Part shown: positions 33,955 to 64,000 of the stretch, in pieces
Numbering within the stretch: position 1 is the first letter of the stretch
Layout: each line of letters starts with the position of its first letter
NCBI GenBank assembly: GCA_012931725.1
Contig: CM022953.1
Coordinates: forward strand, 56,558,535-56,622,534
Origin: Litsea cubeba
Lineage: Eukaryota > Streptophyta > Magnoliopsida > Laurales > Lauraceae
Reading direction: 5' to 3'
Length of the DNA stretch: 64,000 bases
Notes under the pieces: model-generated
What the model saw: the letters and a program-made list of their open reading frames with translations, nothing else
Databases searched by the model: none
What the model was told of the DNA's origin: nothing
Program-made: the position numbers and the translations under genes

Positions 33955-34519
33955 TTGTTATTCATTTTAAACACCTACTATGTCGTCGTGCCTGATACTT
34001 GTTCAACCATGGTGCTGTAGGTTTTACACTGGCTTGTAGGATTGCATACGGAGGCAGCGTGGAGCCGCAACTTTTAGGTAAGATTTGTACTGCCAATGTC
34101 ATTTAGACATTGGGTGTTGTACTGAGTGATCGTACACTAGGGGTATTCTACAGGTCGAGTTTATTTCTCTTGTATTGACCTTTGTTAGCCTTCTTTTATT
34201 TTGGATTGTAATTAATACACATTGCTTTATTGTAACTTTAACACTTGGGTAATGATATAACATGGCCCTGTCTTGCTCTGTATATTATTGTTCACTGTTT
34301 TCCAGTCTAGAGGAGTGTTTAACATGTTGAGTATGAGATAAGCGTTGGGGTTATGACACGGAATCTGAGGGCCACGGACTTCGGGTCGCAAGGCCACGTA
34401 AGCTTCCATGAAATATTTCTATTTGTGATGGGGTATTCTCACCCACACAGATCCTGGCACTGGAAGTGTGTTAATCACCCTATTAATTTCCTAATCTGGC
34501 TCCCCGATTTCGGAGCGTC
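33955..34519 (+). mobile_element. Outer gypsy LTR, right part
   Basis: Continuation of the LTR begun at about 24.1 kb. It ends CCCGATTTCGGAGCGTCACA, the same style of terminus (GGGGCGTGACA-like) as the other Tekay-type LTRs here. No primer-binding site follows; gag-like coding begins at once, so the 5' untranslated region and N-terminal gag were deleted. Confidence 0.5.
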
Positions 34520-34846
34520 ACACAGCAGCTGCCGCCTCAGCCTTATGCACATTGTGGGACGACTAACCATCAGATAGTTGAGTGTCGACGCTTGACAGGA
34601 GTATCCTTTGAGTGTGGTGACTTTGGGCATCGTGCCAGACATTGCCCAGTCCATAGGGATCAGCTCCAGCAACCCAACCACCTTAGCTACCAGCGCCGCA
34701 GCGAGCACCCGTTCAGGCTCAGCCTATCTACCAGGTTGCTCCAGCTCCTTAGTCGGAGCAACAACCCCATGCTCCCCAGCAGCCCCAGTACTGACAGCCT
34801 GCTCCCCAGCAGCATAGAGGGCAACCTCAGCAAAGAGTCTAGCAGC
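34520..34846 (+). pseudogene. Ty3/gypsy gag C-terminal relic with zinc knuckle
   Basis: The reading AHCGTTNHQIVECRRLTGV then SFECGDFGHRARHCP matches the paired knuckles at the C-terminus of Tekay/Del gag. The first cysteine of the main CCHC knuckle is changed to serine. A Gln/Pro-rich stretch follows, and the relic is cut off at the solo LTR at 34847. Confidence 0.75.
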
Positions 34847-36899
34847 TGTTGGCATGTAAAAAATCACACATGCATCCCGACAGATCTAATCAAATAAGGG
34901 CAAGTGTGAAGGTTTGTACCATAGACGTGAAGTCAATAATGCATTACTCAACTAAATGAAGATTAATAAAAGCTTTAGAAGTCATTGGAAGTCCAAGGAG
35001 AAGCTCAACATTGAAAATCAACTCCATGTCTGAGAGTTTCAAGATGTTCAGACATGGACCTCAATGAGTTCCCAGAAACGGGCCCCAATAACAGCTCAGA
35101 GGGATCAAATCAAGATGAATCTCACTTCAGGGTCAAGGAGTGCATCTTCAAAAGTTTTAGAACAATCTAGGGTCATTAGGATAGAAATCCAGCCAAAGGG
35201 ACTCCAAACCCTAGCTCTTAGAAATGGACTGGGACTCCACATTCAGTCAACTTCTAGAGATCAAAAGCTAAGTCAAAGGGTCAAACACAAGTTCAGGATC
35301 AAATCAATACCATTTGGGCTCAAATCCAAGCAAGGAACAATTAAAGTCATCCTAAGTCAAATCTGTGCAGACATGCAAGGCTGAAGTCCACTCTCACCAA
35401 CTTTCAAAGACTCCATCAAGACAAAATCTATTCCAAAGGCTAAGGATGGACTTTAAAGGGGTTTTCCTAAGATAGGAGGGTAGTTGGAATCATTTAGACC
35501 CATTTTCCACATATTGACCCTCCATGTCTTAATGATTTTCAAACATGACCTACTAGGACCCACTTTGACCCATTTCTAAAGGTCAAATCAAGATGAAGTT
35601 TTCCATGATGATCCATAAACAAGCCTCAAGAGGGTTTCCCACAATTTCAAGATCAGTGGAGATCATTTGGGATCAGAATGCAAAATAAATAGGGCATACA
35701 GACAGAAGCCCAAAGCCTATTTCCAGAGTTCAAGAGTTCAAGGGGTGATTAGAACCTCCTCAACATCTAAAAATCATCCCAAAAGGGATTTCCCAGCATT
35801 TCAGAGCAGTTGGACATCATTTGGACCCACTTCCCATGGAATGGAACTCCATGTCTGTCTTTCAGACATGACCCGCCCCTCTCGGACATAACACCTTTCG
35901 GACATGACACCCCAGTAAACTATTGGCGCTCAATTTTGAATTCTAACTCCCTGAAACCGCTGCAACTGCACTCCCACTCTATAAATAAAGCCCTTGACGA
36001 CCATCCATGCACTCTTGGCATGTCCCGGCCTCGCCAATCTTCTCCTACTTTCTCCACACTTCCCCACTTTCCCCAAACGTAGAACTCTCAAGGAAGATTG
36101 CTCGCCTCAGATTTTTGTTGAAGAAGGTGAGACTTTGTTTCAAACCTCTACAAGACAGAACCTTAGATTCGGCCTTCAACCTCTGGAGATGTCCTTCAAG
36201 AGGGAAAGGCTGAATATCCATGGCCTTATCAACCCTTTCAACCCAAACTGATTGCTTAGTGTCCCTTCTTTATCTTTCTCACTCAAAGGAGTAATGGTGT
36301 CTTTGTTTGAGACTTAGTCGTGCAAGTCCTTTCCATGGCTTCATTCTGGTTCTCTATACTAGTGTGGCTCAGAATGACACAACTTTGAAACACCTACTAG
36401 CATATAAATCAATAACTCCCTTGGATTTGCACAAACACAATCCTTGATAAACGAATGATGATTGTCAAAGATTATTGCCAGTCAAAATTGGTTTCTCACT
36501 CATCCATACACTTAGTAAGGCCATCCTAAACCCATGAAAGAGACATTGAAGAAGTCCGGAGAAGAAAATAGGGGAAGCGAAGAAGAAATCACACAGGTAG
36601 AGAGCCATGTCCGAGCAAACAGAGTGCTCTCGGACATGGGCTCCTGAAATCCATTTTTATAGTTTTTGTCTTGTATTATGTGTAATCTTTGTGTTCTTGT
36701 TCTTCTTGTTCAGTTTGAAACCATCTGAGGCCAAATGGAGGGGTTATAGAAATTGATTTGTAAACAACCTGCATCCACGAGGCTTGAAATATGAACCCAT
36801 GTAATATAAATTGGGGGAATGAATATTAAGTATCTCCTATTTTCTGTGTTAGAAATTTGTGATCATCCAAAAAATTATTTTCACAATTTTCTGCCATCA
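34847..36899 (+). mobile_element. 2.05-kb solo LTR inserted between gag and protease
   Basis: The ends TGTTGGCA and TGCCATCA are complementary except for one base, and the gypsy relic resumes directly after it. Flanks GCAGC and GTAAC are only a weak 5-bp duplication, so age or mutation must be assumed. It contains a TATA-like CTCTATAAATAAAG (35977-35990) on the plus strand and three copies of a GTCYGA/TCRGAC hairpin. No primer-binding site, polypurine tract or coding domain is present, so it is a solo LTR or a small non-autonomous unit. Confidence 0.7.
35977..35990 (+). promoter_or_regulatory. TATA-like box in the 2.05-kb solo LTR
   Basis: CTCTATAAATAAAG lies in a GC-mixed context and fits a U3/R promoter. 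It supports plus-strand orientation of this LTR. Confidence 0.4.
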
Positions 36900-37869
36900 G
36901 TAACAGTATCATAGGCCCCAAGGACAGCATCGTCAGCATCCGCAGAGGCCCGAGGCAGTATAAAGAGTCTTCGTGCTTACCCACGAGGATGCCGAGGCAG
37001 CTAGGAACGTGGTGGAAGGTACTCTTACTATTTGTGATCATGATGCTAGGGTACTATTTAATCTTGGTTCTACTCATTCATATGTATCATCATCATTTAC
37101 CTTGGTATTCGATGGAGAGCGGAAGGTATTTCTTGTACCTTAGTAGTCTCTACTCGAGGTGGGCAGGAGGGTAGCGTGTCAAACTTATTACCTCAGATGT
37201 TGAGAACAGATCAGGGGAGTACTTTTTGTTTGCAGATTTGATCGTGTTAGCCATTAATGATTTTGATGTAATCTTGGAGATGGACTGGTTAGTGAGGAAT
37301 CATGTAGTGATGGATTGCTTTGAGAAGACTGTCATACTCATAGTGGATGCATCTGGTGGGACTGTTGAGTTTCTGGGCGAGAGGAGAAAGGATGATGAAG
37401 GCAGAATGTGAGGACTACATTGCGTTTTATCACGGACGATAAACATTCAAAAGGGGTGGAGGAGATTCCAGTAGTGCGTGAGTTCCCCGATGTGTTTCTC
37501 GTTGAGATTCCGCGATTGCCTCCAGTTCGAGAGACTGACTTCACCATCGAGATTATGCATGGTACATCGCCGATATGAAAAGCTCCTTATTGTATGGCTC
37601 CAGCAGAGTTGTGTGAGTTGAAAACCAGTTGTAGGAGTTGTTGGACAAAATGATTCATCAGGTCTAGCATGTCTCTGTGGGGTGCGCTAGTGCTATTTGT
37701 GATGAAGAATGATGTTTCTATGAGGATGTGCATTAACTATTGATAATTGAATCAGGTCATTATCAAGAACAAGTATCCTCTTCTGCGGTTTGACGAGCTC
37801 TTCGATCAGCTTCAGGGCGTGTAATATTTTCCAAGATAGATATGAGATCGGGCTACAAGCTGCTTCCAC
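36900..37869 (+). pseudogene. Ty3/gypsy (Tekay/Del-like) protease and reverse transcriptase relic
   Basis: In shifting frames the plus strand gives THEDAEAARNVVEGTLTI, then a protease-type NLGSTHSYVS (the catalytic DSG is degraded to NLG), then INDFDVILEMDWLVRNHVVM, then RT N-terminal phrases (REFPDVF-like, DKMIHQV, NKYPLL-like, FSKIDMRSGY). Several stops and frameshifts make it non-functional. It breaks off after the SGY motif at a ~1-kb insertion, and the YxDD box and everything downstream are missing. With the gag relic it forms the host element of the nested stack. Confidence 0.85.
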
Positions 37870-38887
37870 GCTAGCTAACATGGGAAGATAACGAGTAGAA
37901 CATTAAGCATAAACAGGTGCACATGCATCACATGTGAAAGTGCCTCTCTCTAGAATGGATGCTAGTCCAATGACCAATGCAGCGGCATAAAAAGCAAACT
38001 AGCAAATAGATCTACCAATCACACACCACAAGAAGGCAGCCACAATATTTTAGGTGGGAACCCTATCCATGGAGAAAACCCACGATTTGAAATCAAACAT
38101 TATTAGGCGATTATAAAACAAACTCACAGCTCCCACTCCCAGTCATTCCGTCGACCTAAGGACTGTAGTTGCTCTTGCACGACTTCTCCTGTTGCCACAA
38201 CTTCCCTACCACGCACTGCTCCCTGTACTTGATCCAACAACCCCTTGAGAATTAAGATGATCAAATCTCTACAAGAGAGTAGAAGCAACAGACATTCTAG
38301 AGAAAATCTTCAGCACAAACTCTAAATAATGGCTCTAGAGAACAAGGATTCTTTCTTAGGATTTCTTTACCTCAGAACAAAGAGAGAATAACTTCTTTTC
38401 TTACTTAGGGTTGAGAGAAACACCCTTTATATAGCCTAAGATTTGTGCATGAGGTTTCTAGTTTTAATCCAATCAGAATAGCAAGTGAAACCAAACTCTA
38501 AATAGTAATTTGGCTCACACCGGGCTTCTTTTCCAGGTTCGCTATAGTGATAAGGATCCTCACTATAGCGAGCCCCCATTATGTCTAGCAAGCAGAAGTA
38601 AGACTTTGTATAGCCCAAGATTCGTCCGGGTTCGCACCTCTAGCGAGTAAAAGCCTCGCTATAGCGGACTGTGTTCTGGTAATTTGTCTTTCTTCGCTCC
38701 AAAATACTTAAATCTTCACTTCAGGTCTTCCGTTAACACAACCACAGTCCAGTCTAAAAGAAATAGAAAATCACGACTCAATGGACCCAGAGTTTTGTCC
38801 AACCCATGAATTAGCCAACATAGGAAAAATATTAACAACATGCAAATAACAAGTAAATCACGCTATGATTGATTCCAAGCTAGCTAA
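37870..38887 (-). mobile_element. ~1-kb LTR-like insertion flanked by GCTAGCTAA
   Basis: The 9-bp word GCTAGCTAA stands at 37870-37878 and 38879-38887. The inner ends TGGGAAG and GATTCCA suggest LTR-type TG...CA termini a base or two inside. A minus-strand TATA-like CTATATAAAGGG lies near 38428. The palindromic pair TTCGCTATAGTGA/TCACTATAGCGA occurs at 38539-38573 and CCTCGCTATAGCGG near 38654. No coding sequence. It could instead be a TIR-less DNA element, since a 9-bp flank is Mutator-like. Confidence 0.5.
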
Positions 38888-38951
38888 TAGCTAAGGAACC
38901 ATTATGAGATACCAACCTAGGTCTTAAATTGCCATTAATCAAAGTTGTGCG

Positions 38952-39045
38952 GCCTCAGATCCCATAAGAACTCTGAAGTTAAGCGTGCTCAGGACAGGAG
39001 TTGTACTAGGATAGTGATAGCCTGGGAAGTCCTTGAACGTGTATG
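38952..39045 (+). pseudogene. 5S rRNA-derived segment, possibly a Cassandra-type TRIM LTR
   Basis: The sequence contains GATCCCAT.AGAACTC, then AAGTTAAGCGTGCT, GTACTAGGAT, and CCTGGGAAGTCCT in the right order and spacing for positions of about 25-110 of plant 5S rRNA, with several substitutions and no clear 5' end. The motifs overlap the internal control region (A box, intermediate element, C box). GTGGGCCAAAGTAGAC...AATATCATGCC follows once the nested MITE is removed, which recalls Cassandra TRIM LTRs. A plain 5S pseudogene is the alternative. Confidence 0.75.
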
Positions 39046-39060
39046 TGGGCCAAAGTAGAC

Positions 39061-39583
39061 CGTGGTTGGAAAATTTTCCAAGTTGACTCTTGACTCTTCC
39101 GAGTAATCTCATTTTGGTAAAAGGCCGAGTTAAAAATAGGGTAGACTCGGCTGAGTCATCTAATTTTAATAAGTTGTATGCATTTCCAACTATTTTATTG
39201 AAAAATATAATTTATAAGTAATTATGCATGAGGTTTGGAGTGAGTAATTTAAAAATGATAACTGGAATGTAATTTGAAACTTATATTTTGATATTTTGCA
39301 TTCGATATTTGGACTAAAAAATTATGTACTATGCAATGTTTTTCTTTTATTTTCTTTATTGTAATACTTTTCTTGCACATATAAATTTATTAATTTGAAC
39401 TGATTATCATTAATGCATGTAAATAAATATATTTTTATATTTTATAAGTAATGAAATCATTTTAAGTCTTTAAAAAATTATTTTAAAAAAATGACTTTCT
39501 CGAGTCTCCGCATTGATTCTATGCGAGTCAATTTTTTTATGCATTGGACGTGCCAAGTCCAAGTTACAAGTTTTCCAACCTTG
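39061..39583. mobile_element. 523-bp hAT-type MITE
   Basis: Flanked by the perfect 8-bp duplication AAGTAGAC (39053-39060 and 39584-39591). The ends CGTGGTTGGAAAA and the complement of CAAGGTTGGAAAA form the TIR, extended by AAGTTGACT/AACTTGGACT. The interior is AT-rich with ACTCGG/CGAGTC repeats and no ORF. It interrupts the 5S-derived element. Confidence 0.92.
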
Positions 39584-39591
39584 AAGTAGAC

Positions 39592-40340
39592 AATATCATG
39601 CCAAGTCACAACCCTGCCCCAAAATTCGAAGATATTCTCGGAGGTCTAGTTTAAGGGTATGACACTAAATCAGTATAAGAAATTGCATTTGGATATCGAT
39701 AATCAATTGCTATTTTCAGTTATGCGGATGACTTGGTAGGACCAAATGAAAAACCTGACGTTGAGATAAACATTCATTTTCTTTACCCTTCCTTTATTTA
39801 TGTTTATTTCTAAAGAATTATATCAAAACATTCATTAGACATCTTTATTGAAGGATTAATTCAAAATCAAATGCAATCATACAAACTAGATCCAATAATT
39901 TAAGAACAAATCTTAAAGATTAATAAAAAACAACTACATCTGATTATGGACTAATGCTGTCATTTTAATAAGAAAGGCATATACCGATCATTAGTTAATC
40001 AAAACTCTCAACTTTTGTCCAACACTCAGTCCCACAGTGGACCAACTCCTTATTCATGATTTCATGGAGGAAAAATTTGAGGACACTTCATATATGGGAG
40101 AAAATTTATTTTGAAAGACTTGGGCTTTCAACAGGAGGGCCGCACTTTCAACAGGATAAAGCCTTTTGAGCGGATTCGGCTTCGTATTATCTCGTCAGGA
40201 AATGAGTGGCGAGCGGAAGGTTTTGGACCAAAGCAAGAGAAATCGCATAAACCACACGCCTCTTGAAAGCGAACTTATATATATATATATTTGTATAAAA
40301 GTTCAATCCGGCCGAAAGAAATAGAACAGCCGCTGCAGCA
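39592..40340 (+). promoter_or_regulatory. Upstream region of the ferredoxin-thioredoxin reductase gene
   Basis: The 5' flank of the gene below, about 750 bp, with no other gene. GTATAAAAG at 40293-40301 is a good TATA box 40 bp before the start codon, directly after a short TA run (40275-40290). The 5' UTR would be very short (about 10-20 nt) if this box is used. A repeated GGGCTTTCAACAGGA/GCACTTTCAACAGGA lies near 40120-40155. Confidence 0.45.
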
Positions 40341-59613
<19,273 letters not shown>

Positions 59614-62565
59614 GTATGTCTACATTCTTCACTTTAATTGGAAGTTCTTCATAGCTCTGGGTTTTATTCTTTTTTCTTTATGTTCAACATGTGGTTTATT
59701 TCTCAATGGACAATACCAGACAATAAATGTTCTTATGATCTTGTTTTTTTTTATTATATCAATGTGTTTTGTTTCTTAGAAAAAAAAAATGATTTGAGAT
59801 AGTGATTACCAGCCATAACCTGTGGGATGCATGGCCAGGATAAAAGAAAATAAATCAAACTCAAAAAGTTATAAAGTAAAGTACATGTCAATTTGGATTT
59901 GCGAAATTATCTTAAAAACTTAGAAGAAGGTTGAAAAAGTAACAAAAATAAAAAAAAGAAAGGAAAAAACTCTAAATTCTGACATGATGGAAATTAAGAG
60001 TGTCAAAAACTTAAAAAGATTAAAGAAAAAGCTTTAGAGGTCCTGAAAATAATTATAAATGAAAATAAAAAAGTTTATTAATGAAAATAAAAAAGTATTT
60101 AAGTCAAGTATAATAACAACTATAGCTCAAAATGGTAAAATTATTCTAGACATCCTAGCTCAAAAGTTAGGATCTATGAGTTTTAATAACTTTCATGCGA
60201 TTGACAAGCCACTGAAGTAAAGGAGAAAATCCAGAAAAAAAAGAGTAACATAATATGGTTGAGGGAAGTGTTGGCCCGAGAATGCAGTACTTTCATTGAA
60301 CAGAAAAAAAAAAAAAAAAACTGCTGTTAAAAATAAATCATGCAGAGTTTGAATGAGGAGTTGTAGTGACATTGGTGTATGAAATTGCATCTTTCCAATG
60401 ACTCTATACATCAATACCCAGGTGCATATATTGATAAACAGATGTCTTTCAACTTTCAATGTGCATTAAACATCATGCAAGAAGTATGCGAAATTAGACT
60501 GAGTTTAGGTTACCAAAATGACTGCTTATTTTAATCATTTAGGGAGTTGAATCAGGGCAGTTTCATCACTAAAAGAAGTCCAATATGCTGCCACAGCAAA
60601 ATTGTTTTGGCTTAGTATATATAGGTATTTGGATAGTATTTGTTCTCATTTTCCTGAATGTAAGATTGAAGTTAGTGATGTTTGATGCAGTTATGGAAGC
60701 TAAAACCTGATCGTTTCCCATTTGATTTATGATCCCAACTCAATTATCTTCAATCAATAGGAATCAAATGATAATCAAGGAGAAAATAGGGATTCGTTTA
60801 CCATTGACTGCGAAATCCACGGTCCAATGGGAGATGCTCAACCAAGAGGAGAAGAAAAAAAAGTGCAACAATACAACTTTGCCAAATTTCATAAAAATAT
60901 AATCAAGCATATATTGATTGTCCCTTGCATAGTATTATATAGTGTTTGAAACTCATAAATCCCTTAGATAAATCTAACCATTGGTTTATCCAATAATAAA
61001 AATCCTAATATTCTTAAAATAAAAAAGAAGAGGAAAAGATATGGGAATTCCGGCCTTTGCCGAATCCACATTAGGTCGTGTATTCCTTCCTTGGAAATTC
61101 TGGTCACACATGATTGGGTGTTGAAATCTGCCATTTATTTCTTCCTTCTCTATTGGTAAGTTTCCAACATAATGAGTCCTCATCCAGCCTAATAAATAGG
61201 AGTTTGTGTTGAAGTCAATCCCTTCCTCTTAATATTACTTTAAGATGGAAATAAATCAACCCAAAGTCGTGTGGTCGTCTCACCCTTTTGGAAGCGGGCC
61301 CTATATGCAGGTATTAAAGGTTGGTATCGTAATCCTTCATAACTTTCCATCTAATTGGCCCATCATATGGCAATTTTGGACCCGTCAATTTCAGCCAGAG
61401 GTCTGATTTAAACCCTTTTTTAATGCTAGCATCTTCACTATAGATTTGGGATTTATTTTAGACCCATCATGACCGTTCAACGCACACCTTTTGATTGGGC
61501 CCTCATAAAGAATGTGAAGTATCTCAACCAATCCATAAGTCAAATAGCACGGCCAATTAAAATTTTCCATGAATAATAATAGAGCAATGGCGAATATCAT
61601 ATTTTAGTTGCAATAGTAATTACAACATATTTAGAGTTTAAGTAGCACAACCATAGGCCAAATAGGAGCCATAAACAAAATCTATGAAAGTGAAACAACT
61701 ATCTAAATATATATGATTCTCTCTTGCACATCTAGAACAAGTAACCTGTGCATTCCCCTTGATATCCCAGCATGCTAAAGGATGAATACAACCTACAAGC
61801 ACCGAGAGTAGTATTAGGTTTACAAAGTGACACATGACCAAAAGTTCCAAACATCATGGATCCTTTGTTGGATCGAACCTTGACTTATTTGGACCAATTA
61901 GATTGGTCCAATGGCTATTGGATCCATTTAAATTGGGGTCAATCAAAGAAGATCTCAATCTGAATAGGAAGGCAATTTTGAATAAAAGGAAAGAGGTGAG
62001 ACTCCTTAAAACAGGGAGCACTTCAAGGGATTCGGAAACCAAAGATAAAAACCAGAGAAATTCTCTCTACCATGAGATTCAAGCCAACCCAACTTTCTAT
62101 ACTCTCTCTTTATTGATTATCAAGTAAGATGTAATTTGTAAGGACTATTAATATTGATTTTCTTTCCTTAACCATTTAGAAAACTTATCTTATAATATTA
62201 GAAAGTAGATTAGGACTTTTATCCATTGGAGATTGTACATACCGTATGAATGGGACGTCCAACACATGTTTGGATGATTTATTTCTTTTAATTAAAAAGA
62301 TGCATGGTTGCTCCTTTATTCTCTTTTCTTTTGGATTGAGGGTGTGCCTCCAAAAGGATTGAACATCTAGCGTAGATTTTCGCAATCAACGGTAAGCAAA
62401 TCTACCTTTTCCACTTGTTTATGTTGATTTTCTTTTATTGATGATTTCACCATCAATAGGGATTACTACTTCCCTGAATCTATCAGAGCAAGTTTGTCTC
62501 CCTGATCACTCTGCTTGCTAACCCCAAGGAGACCCACAACTCCAAACAATTAAACTAAGGCCGGG
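59614..62565 (+). other. FTRC intron 4, first part, AT-rich
   Basis: No exon, RNA gene or intact element was recognised. Several A-runs (near 59780, 59950, 60300) and LTR-like fragments without clear ends (61838-62560) occur. A search for a fifth exon encoding KECHCMLFL found none. Confidence 0.5.
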
Positions 62566-64000
62566 GTAAGTCCATGGGTGTGACGGAAAGCATTAGATAC
62601 TAAAATATAGGGTGCATGCGCAATGCGCGCGGATAACGTATACTGATGATTAAAGACCTCTACCAAGCCACAATAACATTCAAGGATCCATTGCTACATT
62701 AACCTTGGCCACGGATTACCTTTAAGATGCAAGCACAACAATATTCAACGCTATGCGCTATCAGGGCCCGGATGTTTGGTTTCAATACCCTTGGTGCATC
62801 GGATGGTTGGGGACATCCCAAGCCCTAAGTTCAAATACCCTTGACCAATCACCATGCTCCACATGGCTCCGAGCAATCTGGAAAGTGTGTGTTAGCTCAA
62901 GACACCACTTTCCACAAGTCAAGGGAAAAAAAAAAAAACAGTGTTGGACAAGGTTCGGGTACAAGGATCCACTAAATTCTAAGCTTTTGGCTCCCTAAAC
63001 CAAGGGTATACCAGTTATGAGGGTTTAATCAAAATTCAGAGCCTCAAAAACCCTCAATTTAAGTCATTTGGATGTCCACAACTTGTTCCCAAGGTGGACC
63101 GCCGATTAGAGAGGGACCGGTCATTCAAATAGCCGATCGGTCGTTCAAAAGTCCAAACCGCCAAGAGGCATGATTCAAGGGTAAATGGGTGAAGTCTGGT
63201 CACCTTTGAGTCCCACCTAACATGTTTCTAAGGTCTAGCAATTGATGGGAAGGGTTTAGGAATGATTCCTAAAGAAAATGTGGCATAACAGTCCCAAACA
63301 GGGGGGACCGACGAGTGGGCACGGTGGACCGCCGAGCGGCCTAACATGCAGACCGCCGATTGGCCTGGCAGGATACCACGGTCGACTGCCGAACCAGCGG
63401 ATTGCACAACAGTTGGCGGTTTGGTTTTGGGGGTGATTTTTCCGACTTTTTCCAACTTTTTTGGAGATTTTTTAAGTCTGGGGATTTTTCTAACCTTCCT
63501 AAAAGAGTAATCACACTTAATTAAGCATGTTAGACACATTATTGAGCTTAAGACACTAGTAATCCATCATATGAGAAGTAGAATGCTTGAAACAAGGAAA
63601 ACACTCCATGCATGCTATGAATTTTCAAGTAAACACTTCCCTTGGCTTCCAAACACTTACAATTCATTCCAAAACACTTCTAAAACCTACTGCATCCTCT
63701 CCCACAAAAATCCCCAAAATCTACACCCAAAAACATCCTCGAAATAAAATAACTATGCTAGGAATGAAGAGAGCCCGTGCATGTCGGGATATGGGTGGTA
63801 AAATGGGCTCCCGAACATGAATAAAATGAAAGGAGAGGATGAGCTCACCTCTAGTAGGTCTAACGAAGAATAAAAAGCTAGGGGAAGGGGTGGCGAGCGT
63901 GGAACTTCATGAAAACAAAGATGAAGGTGCTCGGTCGTGTAGCGATGACGAAATTTGGGATGGCAGCCTCAATTTGGAGTAATTTCAGCAATATGTGAAG
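62566..64000. mobile_element. Probable Tekay-like LTR fragment, running off the right edge
   Basis: A GC-rich sub-repeat block with GGACCGCCGA and GACCGCCGATTGG (63100-63420) is followed by AATCCCCAAAATCTACACCC-type and CAAACACTTAC-type sequence. The arrangement resembles the sub-repeat block and flank of the LARD LTR at 27.0-27.8 kb, but the sequence itself differs. No termini were found in the window. ORFs here are short and unassigned. Confidence 0.35.

Noticed and set aside
35064..35384. 106-codon ORF in the solo LTR
   Set aside because: LTR context, no domain, and repetitive SQK/KGL-type composition.
38952..39045. Functional 5S rRNA gene
   Set aside because: The 5' third is missing, several conserved bases are changed, and no T-run terminator follows in the right place.

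Overview
This window is nuclear DNA from a seed plant, almost certainly an angiosperm. The grounds are a plant-type CC-NB-ARC-LRR resistance gene, exons of a chloroplast ferredoxin-thioredoxin reductase subunit separated by very long introns, and a dense, nested population of plant transposable elements (Ty1/copia, Ty3/gypsy Tekay/Del and Tat-like, hAT, Mutator, PIF/Harbinger, Helitron and RTE-type LINE). The sequence alone does not fix the species. A gene of 19 kb or more for a roughly 145-residue protein suggests a large, repeat-rich genome.

Layout. 1-2.5 kb: an 85-bp minisatellite, a diverged ~78-bp variant and a Ty3/gypsy LTR, read here as the 3' end of a Tat-like retrotransposon. 2.5-12 kb: AT-rich intergenic DNA with LTR, TIR-element and copia gag relics, plus a T-rich degenerate tandem repeat. 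12.0-15.0 kb: one intact single-exon NLR gene of 980 codons. 16.4-20.5 kb: a 4.1-kb Mutator-type element with a perfect 9-bp target duplication, long TIRs, internal inverted repeats and a recurring palindrome (TCTCGCTATAGCGAGA). A hAT MITE follows 40 bp further on. 22.2-23.4 kb: a broken copy of the LRR part of the NLR gene, split by a 440-bp Helitron-like insertion. 24.1-37.9 kb: a nested stack. A Tekay/Del-type gypsy relic (LTR, gag zinc knuckle, protease, RT) was invaded in its LTR by a non-autonomous LTR element (two ~3-kb LTRs around ~2 kb of apparently non-coding DNA) and between gag and protease by a 2.05-kb solo LTR. 37.9-39.6 kb: a 1-kb LTR-like insertion, then a 5S rRNA-derived segment split by a 523-bp hAT MITE.

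40.3-64 kb: the gene for the catalytic subunit of chloroplast ferredoxin-thioredoxin reductase (plus strand). Four exons are visible (transit peptide; EPTEKSVEIMRKF; GLADHKDSLGAPLCPC; HYDDKAAEAGQGFWNCPC) with consistent splice phases. The last exon, which should carry the CHC motif, lies past the right edge. Its 13.6-kb first intron holds a copia RNase H relic, a 2.9-kb solo LTR, a Tourist-like MITE, a degenerate hAT transposase gene, an RTE LINE fragment and a long GA microsatellite.

The two host genes are functionally unrelated: cytosolic or membrane-associated pathogen sensing, and light-dependent thioredoxin reduction in the plastid. I found no evidence of a wholly new multi-gene system. 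The most noteworthy items are the Mutator foldback element with its palindromes, the cleanly dated Helitron and MITE insertions, the LARD-like element, and the repeated hairpin motif in the 2.05-kb solo LTR.
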